NCBI GenBank assembly: GCA_026120185.1
Contig: JANUWF010001161.1
Coordinates: forward strand, 692,001-756,000
Reading direction: 5' to 3'
Source of the DNA: Voacanga thouarsii
Taxonomy: Eukaryota > Streptophyta > Magnoliopsida > Gentianales > Apocynaceae
DNA: 64,000 nucleotides
Positions 13,081 through 24,917 of this stretch are shown piece by piece (the stretch's first letter is position 1; the number at the start of each line of letters is the position of its first letter). The translations under genes and the position numbers were made by a program. The notes under the pieces are model-generated. The model did no database searches and was not told the origin of the DNA. It saw only the letters and a list, made by a program, of their open reading frames with translations.

Positions 13081-14087
13081 ACATAATTGTTATTTTTGGC
13101 TATACTTATTTATTAATAATATCACTCTTACTTATTTTATGGAAATAGCAAATTGCTTTTTTTATATTAATAATGATACTAAAACTCTAGTATGTTCAAA
13201 TATCAATTAATATTAGAACTATTATTAAGCATTAATAAACTACTATTTATTAATATCTTTTATCTATTAATTAGTTACTATTTTCTAAAAGAACATATAC
13301 ATATAATTTACCAATTTTTATATGTGATATGAAGTTTATTACCTATAAAATTATTATTTTATATTACAAACAATTAGTTTCATTTACTAGTTTTTAAAGA
13401 GCACATTATTTAGCCTTAATGGATGATGCTTGTAGTATATTATTGGATGTTGCTGTCAATAGAAGTTGATGACATTATTAGTGAATATTAGATTGAGTAC
13501 GTGGTTATGAATACTTGGAGTTTGGAGTTATATATTTGTTTATGCATATATATTACAACATTGGTTGGCCAATAGTGATATGTACTTTGTATTTACCCCA
13601 GATAGGGTTAGGTTTCTTTGATCAAGACACTGGAAGTTTTATTTGCGAAATAAAAGAATCAGGTAAGTCCTTACATAAATATTTTGTTAAATGAAGCTCT
13701 TCTTTGCAAGTCACCTGATAAATGCTATTGTAAAGAATTAAGATCACTTGGGTTGCAAGCATGGACATTTTGTTCACTAAATAGTTTTATCAAGCAAAGG
13801 TTTTAAAGAAATGTTGGTTTCTTTTTTCATACACACTAAACATTTTTCGAGCACTCTATATGAAACCATGTTTTGCAAAGCCAATGTTTTTTAACTTGTC
13901 AATACAGGACTGATTTTTGAGCAAGATGTTGAACGTTGAGTACTCAATAAGGGCAGGCTAGTAGCTAATCTTGGAGGGTTAGAGTAAGTCTTTTGGCAAG
14001 AGGTTACCTCCAGAAGATAAACTCTGCTTGACAAGGTGATAGTACTAGTTAGTCAGGTCAGTCCAAGCTAGCACTTTAGTCCAGATA

Positions 14088-14092
14088 GACTG
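14088..14092. repeat. Target-site duplication GACTG (left)
   Basis: GACTG precedes the copia LTR at 14093 and recurs directly after the second LTR at 23595-23599. Confidence 0.85.
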
Positions 14093-15930
14093 TGTTAGGA
14101 TTGTGCCCTAGAAGCAATCGTTTGTACAATGTGTTTTGCACATTAAATTAATAAAAAGGCATTCTTTATTTTTCAGTTTCTTTGTTTCATATGTTTATGT
14201 GTATAAAACTATTAGATAAAGTTCTAAGTACAACACTGTGTTAAGAAAATCATGATAAAAATCGTGATGTAAGGTTCCTACTGCACTGATCTGTGTTTGT
14301 GCTTAAATTATCCCAAGTCTTAGTATTAATGAGATGGGACATCATTAATCGATTAAGATTAGCATATGTTATATTTCTTGATTTGAACAAATGGTGGTTC
14401 TCACATCCATAAGTATTGTGATACTCAAAATTTACAATGGATGCTTGTTACTTGAACAAGTACATTGGATGATCTAATTATGAGATAATTACATGGATAA
14501 TTATTTAGTGCCAGTGATATAATCTTGTTATAGCAAATATGCAAGTATCCTTAGATTTGAGAACTACAAAGTACTTAATTTGTTTACTAAGCGTTATACT
14601 TTGATTTTAATCTTTGAAATCCTTACAAGACCACCTATGCGATGGGCATTAGGTACAACGTAAAGTAAATAAAAATAGTTGAGAGGGTCTATAAAGAATT
14701 CACCAGTTATCATAGTAGGAGCGAATATCTCAATGCCACTTATAGGAATCATTACTCAAGAAGTCCTTGATCAAGGCGATTATGTGTTGAAAATAATTCC
14801 AATTGATACACATGATGAGTAATTGATTCTGGGAACAAGTACTAAAATATTTAGATAAGAAATAATTAATATTCTAGAGAGAGTCGGCACTAATTCCATA
14901 CTCTAAACTGAATAAGATATTATATGGTGAACTGAGTTTATTGCACTGACATTTCACTATTAAAAGATTCATGTCAAACCACTTGACTTTCTGGACTTTT
15001 AAATGATCACGATGTATTCCTAGATACCGCTCATGATCTGCAAAATATGGATTTATTAATTAGAAAATTAATAATTTTAATTTTAATTAGAATTAATAAA
15101 TTAATTCTAATTATTAAAAAGATTATTAATTCTATTATGATAAAATTAATTTATATTAGCTACTAAATGACTAAAAAATATAATTGGTCACACGCAATAG
15201 AAGAATTGGTACTCAAAATATTATTTGATAATATTATAAGGTTAATTTGTGAGAAGAAATAATTAATATTGGCTAGTTATAAAGTGTTATAATTATTTGA
15301 GGTTGCATTGTAATTATTAAATCCGTATAAATAAATTATAAACTTATGATAATTCATAGGGCCTAATTACAATTCTTAAAATTCCCAAACTCATAATTCA
15401 AAAGAGGAACAAAATATTTTGTTTCCTAAAAGAATAAAAATCTGTACGTGTTTTTTCTTTGTCTTCTTGTGGCGTTTTTTTCTAAAGAAAAGGAAATCAA
15501 TTTCCAATAATATATATAGAGAATTTATTCTTTGTGTATATGACTTTGGCCGCCGCTAAAAAAGAAAAGAACACAATAGAGTTTTCCTTCTTCTTTCTTT
15601 TCGAAGAAAAGAAAACTGTTTCTTATCAAATTTAATTAATCCTAAGCCACAATATATTACCTACTAGCATAGCATTTTGGTGACTAACTTGAGTACAATT
15701 CCTTATGTGGATTAATATTAGAGAAATTCCTATCCTTGAAATTTGGTGGCTCGATTGGATCGACTTTTCAGGGGGATTTACGGGAAAAATTTTAAAAGTT
15801 GCATTTTTTAGGTAATTAATTTTTCTTCCCTTTTCGTGATCCGTCTAATTACATACGAATGATCCTTTGCGTGTATTTCGTTTTATTTTTTCGCTGCATG
15901 TAAACTAATTTATATGATCGAAATCCAACA
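14093..15930 (+). mobile_element. 5' LTR of Ty1/copia element
   Basis: The LTR begins TGTTAGGATTGTGCCCTAG and ends AAATCCAACA (1838 bp). It aligns along its whole length with 21747-23594. Differences are visible throughout (roughly one in ten in the first 80 bases), so the insertion is old. It is followed after one base by a primer-binding-like site. Confidence 0.9.
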
Positions 15931-15931
15931 G

Positions 15932-15944
15932 TGGTATTCAAGCC
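15932..15944 (+). other. Primer-binding site (tRNA-Met type)
   Basis: TGGTATTCAAGCC lies one base after the 5' LTR. It is a two- to three-base variant of the standard TGGTATCAGAGCC of plant copia elements. Confidence 0.75.
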
Positions 15945-16503
15945 ATCTCATATGTGTTTTATGGATTTTTATTATTATTTTGAAATTGTTTCAAAATAAA
16001 TTCGACGTTATGAAATTATTTCATAAATATTTTAAAATTTGAAATAGTTTCAAGATTATATTCAGGTTCATAAAAATTGTTTCATATAAAATTTTATTTT
16101 TAGAAAAAATTTATTTTAGTGGGTTATATATATATATACATATATAATATATATATATATGTATGTATATACGCATATTAATTACTAAAATTGGTTTCTG
16201 TAAATTATAGAAATTGTTTCCTTTAATTCACAGAAATTGTTTCTGCAAAAAAAAAAAAAAAAAGGTTTTGTTTCCTTAAATTGTTAAGGAAACTGAATAC
16301 GCGAGAAGGAGAAAATTTTCGTTAATTTACTAACAGAAAATTCGTTAAGGAAACAATTTTCAGAATGGTTTTTGGTTGCATCCTTGGGGGATGAGGGAAT
16401 GTCATTTTCCCTATTCAATTGCAAGAGTTGACCGGAATCATTGATTGCAATTCAAGATTAGTTCCAATTGATTGAATTGGAAATTATCTTTATGTGAAAG
16501 CCA

Positions 16504-16543
<40 letters not shown>

Positions 16544-16576
16544 GCAATTGTATTCACTGATTGGAATTGTGCCTAA
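15945..16576 (+). other. Copia leader region, non-coding
   Basis: AT-rich untranslated leader with (TA)n stretches at 16120-16170 and 16507-16540. No gag reading frame begins here. The leader is cut at 16577 by a CACTA-type terminus. Confidence 0.5.
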
Positions 16577-17760
16577 CACTACAAGAAAAAACCAAATTAG
16601 CAATGGCCATATCCGTCTCTAATCACGTTTAGGGACGAATTACGTCCGTCGCTAAAAAGGGCTCGCAATTTGCGACAAAAAGAAAATCCGTCGCTATTAG
16701 CGATGAATTTGCGACGGTCATTTAATTGATGACATTATAATTAAGTTTATAATCAATATAGCGACGGATTTGTGACGGCAAAAAAAAATTAATTTTTAAA
16801 AAAATTAATTAATTTAGCAACGAATTTACGACGATTAAAAAATTTTTATTTATAAAAAATTAACTAATTTAACAACGAATTTGCAACGGCTAAAAACTTT
16901 TATTTTAAAAAATTAATTAATTTAGCAACAAATTTGCGACGGCAAAAAATTTTTAAATTTTGAAAAAATTAATTAATTTAGCAACAGATTTGGGACGGTC
17001 AAAAATTTTTTTATTTACAAAAGTTAAAATAATTTAGTAGCGATTTTGCGACGGAAAAAAATTATTTTTAAAAAATTAATTAATTTAATTTGCGATAGCA
17101 AAAAAATTTATTTAAAAAATTAATTAATTTTGCGACGGCCAAAAATTTTTATTAAAAAAATTAATTAATCAGCTACTCGGCCCGACCTGACCCGCTTAGA
17201 ACCCGACCCACCAAAAATATTATAAGATTATGTTGGACTTGGGGGTCGAACCCACGTCCTTGTTGTGGAGGAACACACATTCCACCACTAAGCTATTGAA
17301 GTTCTTGTGATATATTGTTTTATATATTAATTATATAATAATTTTTTTTGTAAATTAGCAACGGATTTGCAAAGGCTTTGCGACGGATCTGCGACGACAG
17401 AATTTTCCGTCGCAAATCCGTTGTTAATTAGCCACGGATTTGCGACAGCTAATTTTCCAAGATTTAAAAATAAATTTATTTTTTAATTTTTAATGGCCAT
17501 CACAAATTGCGACGGATTTACGAGGGTTTTTTTTTTTAATTTTAGATGGCCATCGCAAATCTATCTCAAATTGCAACGGATTTGCAAAGGTTTTTTTTTT
17601 AATTTTAAAAAAATATTTTTTTTAATTTTAGATGACCGTCACAAATCCGTTGCAAATTACAACAGATTTGCGATGGCTTTTTTTAATTTTAAAAAAATTA
17701 ATTTAGTTTTTAATTTTAGATTATCGTCGCAAATCCGTCACTAGTCTAAAAAATTCACCC
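16577..17760 (+). mobile_element. CACTA-like (En/Spm) terminal region with subterminal repeats
   Basis: CACTACAAGAAAA at 16577 matches the conserved end of plant CACTA transposons. It is followed by many direct and inverted copies of TTTGCGACGG / CCGTCGCAAA spaced ~55-60 bp apart with ATTAATTAATTT between them. This is typical of CACTA subterminal transposase-binding repeats. The opposite terminus (TTTTCTTGTAGTG) was not found before the microsatellite, and no transposase is present, so only one end survives. It sits where the host copia element's gag should be. Confidence 0.65.
17232..17306 (-). other. tRNA-like Pol III motif, minus strand
   Basis: Read on the minus strand, TAGCTTAGTGGT (box A-like) and GGTTCGACCCCC (box B-like) are separated by ~35 bases. 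The acceptor and anticodon stems do not pair properly, so it is a degenerate tRNA or SINE head, not a functional tRNA. Confidence 0.4.
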
Positions 17761-17779
17761 AAAAAAATTAATGTTTGAT

Positions 17780-18018
17780 TTTATATATATACATATGATA
17801 TAGTATGTGTGTGTATGTGTATTGAAATAGTAGAATACGCAAAAAGACATTAATAAGTTGAAATATTTATATATATATAATATATATATGATATTATTAG
17901 GTATATGTATGTATGTATATATGTAAGAATATGACATATATACATCTGTTACTATTAATGTATGTATATTTAATAGCAAATGTATATATATACATTATGT
18001 GTGTGTTGTGTGTGTGTA

Positions 18019-18076
<58 letters not shown>

Positions 18077-18356
18077 CAACGTGTTGTGTGTGTGTGTGTA
18101 TATATATATATACATATATATATACAACATAATATATATATATATAAATATTTATACATATATATATATTAATATATTTAAAAAGTATTATAAAATAAAT
18201 ATAGATATATGTATATGTATATATATGTGTGTGTGTGTATATATATATATATACATATATATACATACATATATACATATATGTATATATATACATATGC
18301 ATATATGTATATGTACATATGTATATATATACACATATATATATACACACATATTT
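17780..18356. repeat. Complex TA/TG microsatellite
   Basis: Alternating (TA)n, (TG)n and ATAC/GTAT arrays. They yield spurious tyrosine/isoleucine frames on both strands. The array ends where the hAT transposase fragment begins. Confidence 0.9.
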
Positions 18357-18357
18357 C

Positions 18358-18779
18358 AAACAGCACGAAAATCTACCTCTTCAATTTCATTAATATTTAA
18401 TCTATGGGGTATTATGAAACGTCAAAAAAAATCATCTACCACCTACAACGAGATGGCAATTTACGAGATGCAGTCATTAGTAGAAAATGAGGATCAATAT
18501 TTTGGTATTTGTAGTTGGTGGAAGGCTCATGTAAGTCAATACCCCATTTTATCTAAAATGGCACGTACTCTTTTGACACCACCAATCTCCATAGTGCCAT
18601 CGAAAAGCGTCTTCAGTGAGAGCGCTCGAACAATCGATAAAAGAAGATCTCGATTGGCTCCTCATATTTTGGAAATGTTAATCTGTTGTAGTAGTTGGTT
18701 CGCAGTTGAAGATAGAACGGCTAATTCGTGGATTATTGATAATGATTCAAATAATGAATTGGGTGAGCCAAGTAGTTAG
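18358..18779 (+). pseudogene. hAT transposase C-terminal fragment (dimerisation domain)
   Basis: The frame encodes the conserved hAT C-terminal dimerisation region. It has EDQYF and WWKAH, then [15 protein letters not shown], then the signature SVFSESAR (usual form SESAFS-GR), and finally [16 protein letters not shown], ending at a stop at 18777-18779. This is only the last ~140 residues of a protein normally about 600-700 residues long. The upstream part is replaced by microsatellite sequence, so the 288-codon open frame starting at 17913 is a chimera of repeat and transposase. There is no N-terminal BED finger or catalytic core, so it is a dead fragment. Confidence 0.85.
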
Positions 18780-19172
18780 TTTAATATTCTTATAATTAGG
18801 AACTTAGGATAAGAAATATTATGTATTTAATTTTATTTTTAAGATATTTATTCTATTTTTAAATTTTGATCATTGTAATATTTTTAAGAGGTTTAGGCAT
18901 CAAGTCCCCCTCTTATATAATCTTTATTTTATTAATTAATAAAATAGGTAGGGGTCCAAGCCAAACCCCCACCACTTCAAGGAGGCTTTTTTATAATTTT
19001 AAAAAATCGTGTTATTTAAGTAATAATAAAAAAATTACAAAATAATTGAATATCAAAATTTTTAATCGAATTAAGTAAGAAAAAAAAGAGAATAAGCCCA
19101 TAAGTCGGCCCGCAGGCCAAGGGACCGGCACAGCCCAAAACCGTGCGGGCCGAGCCAAGTGTCAATGCTATC
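18780..19172 (+). mobile_element. hAT 3' untranslated region and terminus
   Basis: Non-coding DNA after the transposase stop. It ends with GC-rich subterminal repeats (CGGCCCGCAGG, GTGCGGGCCGAGCCAAG) and AGTGTCAATGCTA. Reversed, this resembles the TAG-RTTGACA...GGCTCGGCC type of hAT end and the end seen at 26187. The 5' end of the transposon is missing. Confidence 0.5.
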
Positions 19173-19215
19173 CACTCCTGATATGTTTATGATTAAGATC
19201 AATACTTCTTTTAAC

Positions 19216-19494
19216 AACAATATATAGGTATTGGATACCGGATGTGGATCTCATTTGTGTAATAATTTGCAAGGACTAAAGAGCAGTAGGAAATTGGAGA
19301 AAGGTGATGTGGACCTTCGTACAACAAATGGAGCAAAGGTTGCTACATTTGTCTTGGAGACTTATCATCTACACCTGCCTTCCGAATTAATTCTAGAATT
19401 ACAAAAAAAAATTTATGTACCATTTTTACTTAAAAATATTATCTTAGTTATTTGTTTAGACTTGCTTGGATTTCATTTAAATTTTAAAAATTAA
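19216..19494 (+). pseudogene. Copia protease remnant
   Basis: The protein begins with LDTGCGSHLCNNLQGL, the aspartic protease motif D-T/S-G of copia polyproteins, followed by the expected KGDVDLRTTNGAKVA block. The frame stops at 19492-19494, before the GAG-pre-integrase domain. It belongs to the copia element flanked by the LTRs at 14093 and 21747. Gag and its zinc knuckle are missing upstream. Confidence 0.75.
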
Positions 19495-19539
19495 AGTTAT
19501 TCTTTTTCATTCAATGATATTCATTATGGTACTGCAACT

Positions 19540-19812
19540 TTGATGAATGGTTTATATGTTCTAAAAATGGAAAATCAAGTTCTAAATATAAACAATAAAA
19601 GGCCAAGAAAAGATAATACAAACCCATCTTACTTATGGTATTGTCGTTTAGGCCATGTAAATGAGAATCACATTTCTAAGTTATATAAGTATGGTGACTT
19701 AGATTCATTTAATTTTGAATTATATGAGATTTGTGAGTCTTGCTTACTAGGAAAAATGACTAAAACCTTGTTTTCTAAGAAAAGGGAAAGGGTAAGCAAT
19801 TATTCGAACTAA
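19540..19812 (+). pseudogene. Copia GAG-pre-integrase domain remnant
   Basis: It contains LWYCRLGHVNENHISKL and CESCLLGKMTKTLFSK. These are the H-x-N/H-I and C-x-x-C elements of the zinc-binding domain before copia integrase. It is in the same element as the protease remnant and ends at a stop where the integrase core should continue. Confidence 0.8.
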
Positions 19813-20620
19813 TACATACTGATGTATATGAACCAATGACATTGCAAGTAAGAGGGGGTTGGTTATCAATACTTCATTACCTTTATCGATGATTATTCTC
19901 GATTTAGGTATTTGTATTTACTAAAATACAAATTCGAAGCCTTTAACAAGTTTAAAAAAATTTAGAAATGAAGTAGAGAAACCATTTGGTAAGAATATTA
20001 AAACTCTAAGATCCGATCGAGGAGGGGAATACTTAAGTCAGGAGTTTCTAAACTATCTTAGAGATAATGGGATATTATCTCAATTGACTCCACCACATAC
20101 ACCTCAACATAATGGTGTATCTGCAAGGATAAATCAAATTTTATTTAGATATAGTTCAATGCATTATGGCTTTTGCTAATATACCAAAATTGTTTTAGAG
20201 ATTTGCACTGAAAATGGCTATTTACATACTAAACAGAGTTCTATTAAAGACAGTTGACACTACCCCATTCGAGTTATTTTATGGTAAAAGACCAAAGCTA
20301 ACTCACATGAGAATTTAGAGATGTCCTGCTTATGTGAAGAGGACAAAGTCAAACAAATTAGAAAATAAATCTGATAAATGTTTGTTTGTTAGATATCTAA
20401 TAGAAGTCATGGATATTATTTTTATCTCCCTATTAAAAATAAAGTATTTGTTTCAAGGCATGTTGTTTTCCTAAAGAAGGAATTCGTGCTTAAGCGAGAT
20501 AGTGGGGGTAAGATTGAATTTAGTGAAATTCAAGAAACTCAAAAAAATAATGATCAACCAGTTGATCATTAGTCTATTGTTCAAATAGATGAACCTTCTA
20601 ATACATAATAACCCCGTAAG
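19813..20620 (+). pseudogene. Copia integrase remnant (frameshifted)
   Basis: Recognisable pieces in different frames include HTDVYEPM (first catalytic Asp region), then SDRGGEYLSQEF near 20010 (second Asp and Glu context) and HTPQHNGV. Next come LFYGKRPKLTHMR and the post-integrase linker. Several frameshifts and stops make it inactive. Confidence 0.7.
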
Positions 20621-21500
20621 TCAAGTAGGATACGAGTGGCATATGAGAAATACGAATTTCTTATTACTGACCACAATGACGTATCGCTCATAGAAGAAGA
20701 TGGGTCTACCACTTACGAGAAGTTCTAAATAGTTCAAAATCTGACAAATGATTTGATACCATGAAATCAGAAATGGATTCTATGTATGACAACCAAGTTT
20801 AGACTTTGGTTGATCCACCTGAAGGTACAAAACCCATAGGGTGAAAATGGATTTTCAAGAAGAACCGACATAGATGGTAAAATGATTACTTATAAGGCGC
20901 AATTGGTTGCAAAAAGTTACCGTCAGAAATAAGGTATTGATTATGACGAAACTTTTTCACCAGTAACAATGTTGAAATCCATTAGGATACTCCTACACTT
21001 GCCACTCATTATGATTATGAGATTTGGCTAATGAATGTGAAAACAACTTTCCTTAATGGAAATTTAACTGAGAGAGTGTTCAGAACCTGAGGGTTTCACA
21101 TCCAATGATTACACTAAAGTGTGCAAACTACAAAGGTCCATTTATGGACTAAAGCAAGATTCTAGGAGTTGGAACATCTATTTTGATGAAACAATTAAAA
21201 AATTCAGTTTCAAACAAAACATGGATGAATCTTGTTTGTGTATACAAGAAGGTTAGTTGGAGTGCAATTGTTTTCCTATTACTATATAGATAACATATTG
21301 CTAATATGAAATGATGTCTCTATTCTACAATTAGTCAAGGTTTAATCATCGAAAAAATTCTCCATGAAAGGCCTTAGAGAAGCAACTTATATTCTAGAAA
21401 TAAGAATCTATAGAGATAGACCAAAGAGTTTGCTTAATCTTTTGTAATTTACATACATAAACAAAGTGCTAAGAGGTTTAGCATGAGTTAAAATGGTATA
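20621..21500 (+). pseudogene. Copia reverse transcriptase remnant
   Basis: Shifted frames show IDYDETFSPV near 20940, AFLNG-like TTFLNGNLTERV near 21045, YGLKQ near 21150 and a degraded YIDNILLIW at ~21285 in place of the YVDD catalytic motif. The RNase H domain is essentially absent before the second LTR. Confidence 0.7.
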
Positions 21501-21734
21501 CCGATGCCTGTTTCCAAACTGATAATGATGACTACGAGTCACAATCATGCTACATGTTAAATTTGGGTACTATCACTTGATTTATGAAATCATTGATAGA
21601 AAAGGTATAAAAGATAGCGAGAGTTCCCACTAATCAGAATATAACTGTCCACTTACAAAGGCATTATTCCAAAAGAAACATTATGTTCATGCTTAGTTAT
21701 TTGGTATTAGATACATGAATGATTAGGTCTAGTA

Positions 21735-21746
21735 CAAGTAGGAGAT
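21735..21746 (+). other. Polypurine tract of copia element
   Basis: CAAGTAGGAGAT lies immediately before the 3' LTR, the expected place and composition for a copia polypurine tract. Confidence 0.7.
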
Positions 21747-23123
21747 TATTAGGATCCTACCCTAGAAGCAATCATTTGTACAATATGTTTTGCACATTAA
21801 ATTAATAAAATGTATTATTTATCTTGCAATTTTTTTGTTTCAACTGTTAGATAAAGTCTCAAGTACAACACTATATTAAGGAAATCATGGTAGAAATCGA
21901 TGTGAGGTTCCTACTGCACCGAACTAGGTTTGTGCTTAAATTATCCCTAGTCATAATATTAATGAGATGGGATATGATTAATGCATTAAGATTAGCACAT
22001 GTTATACTTCTTAATTTGATCAAGCGGTGGTTCTCGCATTCGTAAGTATTAATATACTCAAAGTTAACACGTGGATACTTGTTACTTGAACAAGTATATT
22101 AGATGACCTAACTATGAAATAATTACATAGATAACTATTTAGTACCAGTGATAAAATCTCGTTATATCAAATGTACAAGTATCCTTAGACTTATAACTAT
22201 AAGGTACTTTGTTTGCTAAACGTTGTACTTTAATTCCAATCTCTAGAGTCCTTACAAGACTGCCTATGGGATGGACATTAGGTGCAACGTGAAGTAAATA
22301 AAAGTAGTTAAGAGGGTTAATGAAGGATTTACTACTCTGAAGCGAATATCTCAAGGCCACTTGTATGAATCATTACTCAAGAAGTCCTTGGCCAAGGCGA
22401 CTATGTGTTGAAAATGCTTCCAATTGATACACATGATGAGTAATGGATTCTGAGAACAAATACTAAAACATTCGGGTTAGAATTAATTAATATTCTGGAG
22501 AAAGTTGGCATTAATTTCATACTTTAAACCAATTGAGATATTATAAAGTGAAAGGAGTTTATTGTACTGACGTTTAGCTATTGAAAGGTTCATGTCAAAC
22601 TACTTGACTTTCTAGACTTTTGGGTGGTCATGATATATTGCTAGATACTGCTCATGATCTATGAAATATGAATTTATTAATTAGAGAATTAATAAATTTA
22701 ATCCTAGTTAGAATTAATAAATTAATTCTAATTATTAAAAAGATTATTAATTCTATTATGATAAAATTAATTCATATTAGCTACCAAATTACTAGAAAAC
22801 ATAATAGGTCACACACAATAGAGGAATTAGTACTCAAAATATTATTTAATAATATTATAGGATTAATTTATGAGAAGAAATAGTTATAATGGGCTAAGTA
22901 TAAAGTGTTATAATTATTTGAGGTTGAATTGCGACTGTTAAATCTCTATAGATAAATTATAAATTTGTTATAATTCATAGGGCCTAATTGCAATTCTTAA
23001 AATTTCCAAGCCCATAATTGAAAAGAGGAACAAAATATTTTGTTTCCCAAAAGAATCAATTTGTACCTATTTTTTCTTTGCTGTCTTGTGGTGTTTGTTT
23101 TAAAAGAAAATGAAATAAGCTTC

Positions 23124-23181
<58 letters not shown>

Positions 23182-23594
23182 ATTTATTCTTTGTGTAAAT
23201 GACTTTGGTCGCCGTTAGAAAAGAATAGAACACAATTGAGTTTTTCCTTCTTCTTTCTTTTCGAAGAAAAGAAAACCGTTTCTTCTCAAATTGAATTAAT
23301 CCTAAAGCCACCATATATTACCTACTAGTATAGGGTTTTGGTGCCTAACTTGGGTACAATTCTTTGTGTGGATCAATATTAAAGAAATTCCTATCTTTGA
23401 AATTTGGTGGCTCGATTGGATCGACTTTTGAAGGGGATTCATGCGGAAGAAAATTTTTAAAAGCTGCATTTTTTAGGTAATTAATTTTTCTTCCTTTTTC
23501 ATGATCCGTTTAATTACATAGAGTGATCCTTTGCGTGGATTTCGTTTTATTTTTTCACTGCGTGTAAACTGGTTTGCATGATCGCAATCCAACT
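21747..23594 (+). mobile_element. 3' LTR of Ty1/copia element
   Basis: It begins TATTAGGATCCTACCCTAG (first G of TG mutated to A) and ends GCAATCCAACT (final A mutated to T). It is 1848 bp and collinear with 14093-15930. The mutated ends and many differences show that it can no longer integrate. It contains (TA)n-(GA)n at 23128-23182. Confidence 0.9.
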
Positions 23595-23599
23595 GACTG
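23595..23599. repeat. Target-site duplication GACTG (right)
   Basis: Matches 14088-14092 exactly and closes the copia insertion. Confidence 0.85.
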
Positions 23600-24218
23600 T
23601 TATTTGAAGTGGACAAATCAGTATATTAGAGTGTAGAGATAGAGAAGTATCTCAACCTTGTGGGCAGATCATCCACTGCTCAGTGATGCAGGGTTTTATT
23701 GGGAAGCTATCATGATGCAGGGTTTCATGGTAGGAATTAAGATACAGGGTTTCTTGATCCCTTTGTTTTGTTGATGAGTGTTTAATTTTCTGAGACTATT
23801 TTTTATTTGTAATTGTGCGACGTTTTGTAAAGTGCCACTCAAAGTTTTGGAAAAAATGAATGTTGACTTATGGACACGTTTTGTAAATTTTTCAAATGTG
23901 CATACACGAACAATTAAAAAGTCAGAATACACACAGGACTTACTAAGATGTATTTCTCACACCCTTTTATTTCATGCTTTCAGGTTGTCAGCATTGAAGT
24001 TGTTATTCTCTATGTGGACTAAAACCTTATTCTAGATGATGTTTTGTTTCTTCTTTTTCTTTTGAGACAATTGTTGAGACTTGTATACGTTTTCTCTTGT
24101 AACAAGATTTAGACAAACTATTCTTATTTTGGGTTTGACTTTGTTATAAAGACAACTGATCCTATAGATGGGACGATATCTCCACCTTTTAAAGATAGGT
24201 AGGTAGTAAAATGTTACA
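23600..24218 (+). mobile_element. Large gypsy-type solo LTR, right segment
   Basis: It continues the LTR interrupted at 14092. The joined sequence is collinear with the minus-strand LTR between ~38,900 and 38,011: both contain GATAGAGAAGTATCT/GATGGAGAAGTATCT, GATGCAGGGTTTCATGG-like repeats and ACACAGGACTTACT. It ends ATGTTACA at 24218, followed by the TSD AGTAA at 24219-24223. Confidence 0.8.
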
Positions 24219-24223
24219 AGTAA

Positions 24224-24917
24224 TATGATATTTTTATGGTCTCTTTGTTGGTCTTCATCCATTCATTCTTCAAGCTCCCCACATCCTAGCATCTTTTTAA
24301 TCTTTCCTCAACTTTGAGACAATCTCTAGCCCTTATTAATATCTCTGAAATGTGAAAAAGAAATTAAGCTCTATCATGTATCCTCAACTAAAATATGTTG
24401 TTTTTGTCTTAGTTGTCTACATAAACTCTCCATTAAATTCTTATGCTTAATCTTCGTGTGTTTTAGTTTTACTCATATCCCTTCCAGTTTTAAAGAATAT
24501 TATATGTTGCATAGAATGCATTTTGTTGTAGCTTTATTACTATCGTTATTGAAAATTTCACAAACTAAAGATGTTTTTCTTTTGTAATTCACGATGATCC
24601 AAGAGCACAGTTAGGATACGAATTCATATGTAACTATTATATATTTTTAAAAAAAATTAAAATATGACTACAATAGCTGGCCAGGGCTAGTTTGAGATGG
24701 ACTGAACTGGGTCGAGCCACCGATAGGCCATAGTTCTTGGAGTGGGCCAGTCTAGGCTAGACTACTGTTCTAGAAACCTTGGCCCAACTCCAACTACAAG
24801 TAAAGCCTAGCCTAATTCTTGGCTCAGTGCTACAAAAACCTAGGTCGGGCTACGGAGCAAGCCAACTCGGACCAGTTTCCATCTCTACTTGTCCCCAAAC
24901 ATATTTATTAAAAAAAT
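24224..24917. other. Intergenic DNA with GC-rich hAT-like repeat patch
   Basis: No gene is seen. 24670-24890 is a GC-rich patch of GGCCAGTCTAGGCTAG- and CTAGCCTAATTCTTGG-like repeats. This kind of sequence is common near ends of non-autonomous hAT elements in plants. Confidence 0.45.

Larger units (their letters stand above)
10123..14092 (+). mobile_element. Large Ty3/gypsy-type solo LTR, left segment
   Basis: It starts TGTAACAGCCCACC. The family can be read from the minus-strand chromovirus in this window, whose 3' LTR begins TGTAATGCCC next to a polypurine tract and shares blocks with this sequence. The block GTTGAGTACTCAATAAGG at 13934 recurs in the solo LTR at 42883 and, degraded, near 38810 on the other strand. 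The LTR is cut at 14092 by a copia element and resumes at 23600. Joined, it is ~4.6 kb with TSD AGTAA and no internal domain, so it is a solo LTR. It contains a tRNA-like motif and a trinucleotide-repeat block. Confidence 0.8.

Noticed and set aside
17232..17306. Functional tRNA gene
   Set aside because: Box A and B are present but the acceptor, D and anticodon stems do not pair.
17755..18400. Tyrosine/isoleucine/histidine-rich proteins
   Set aside because: Products of TA/TG repeats read in several frames.
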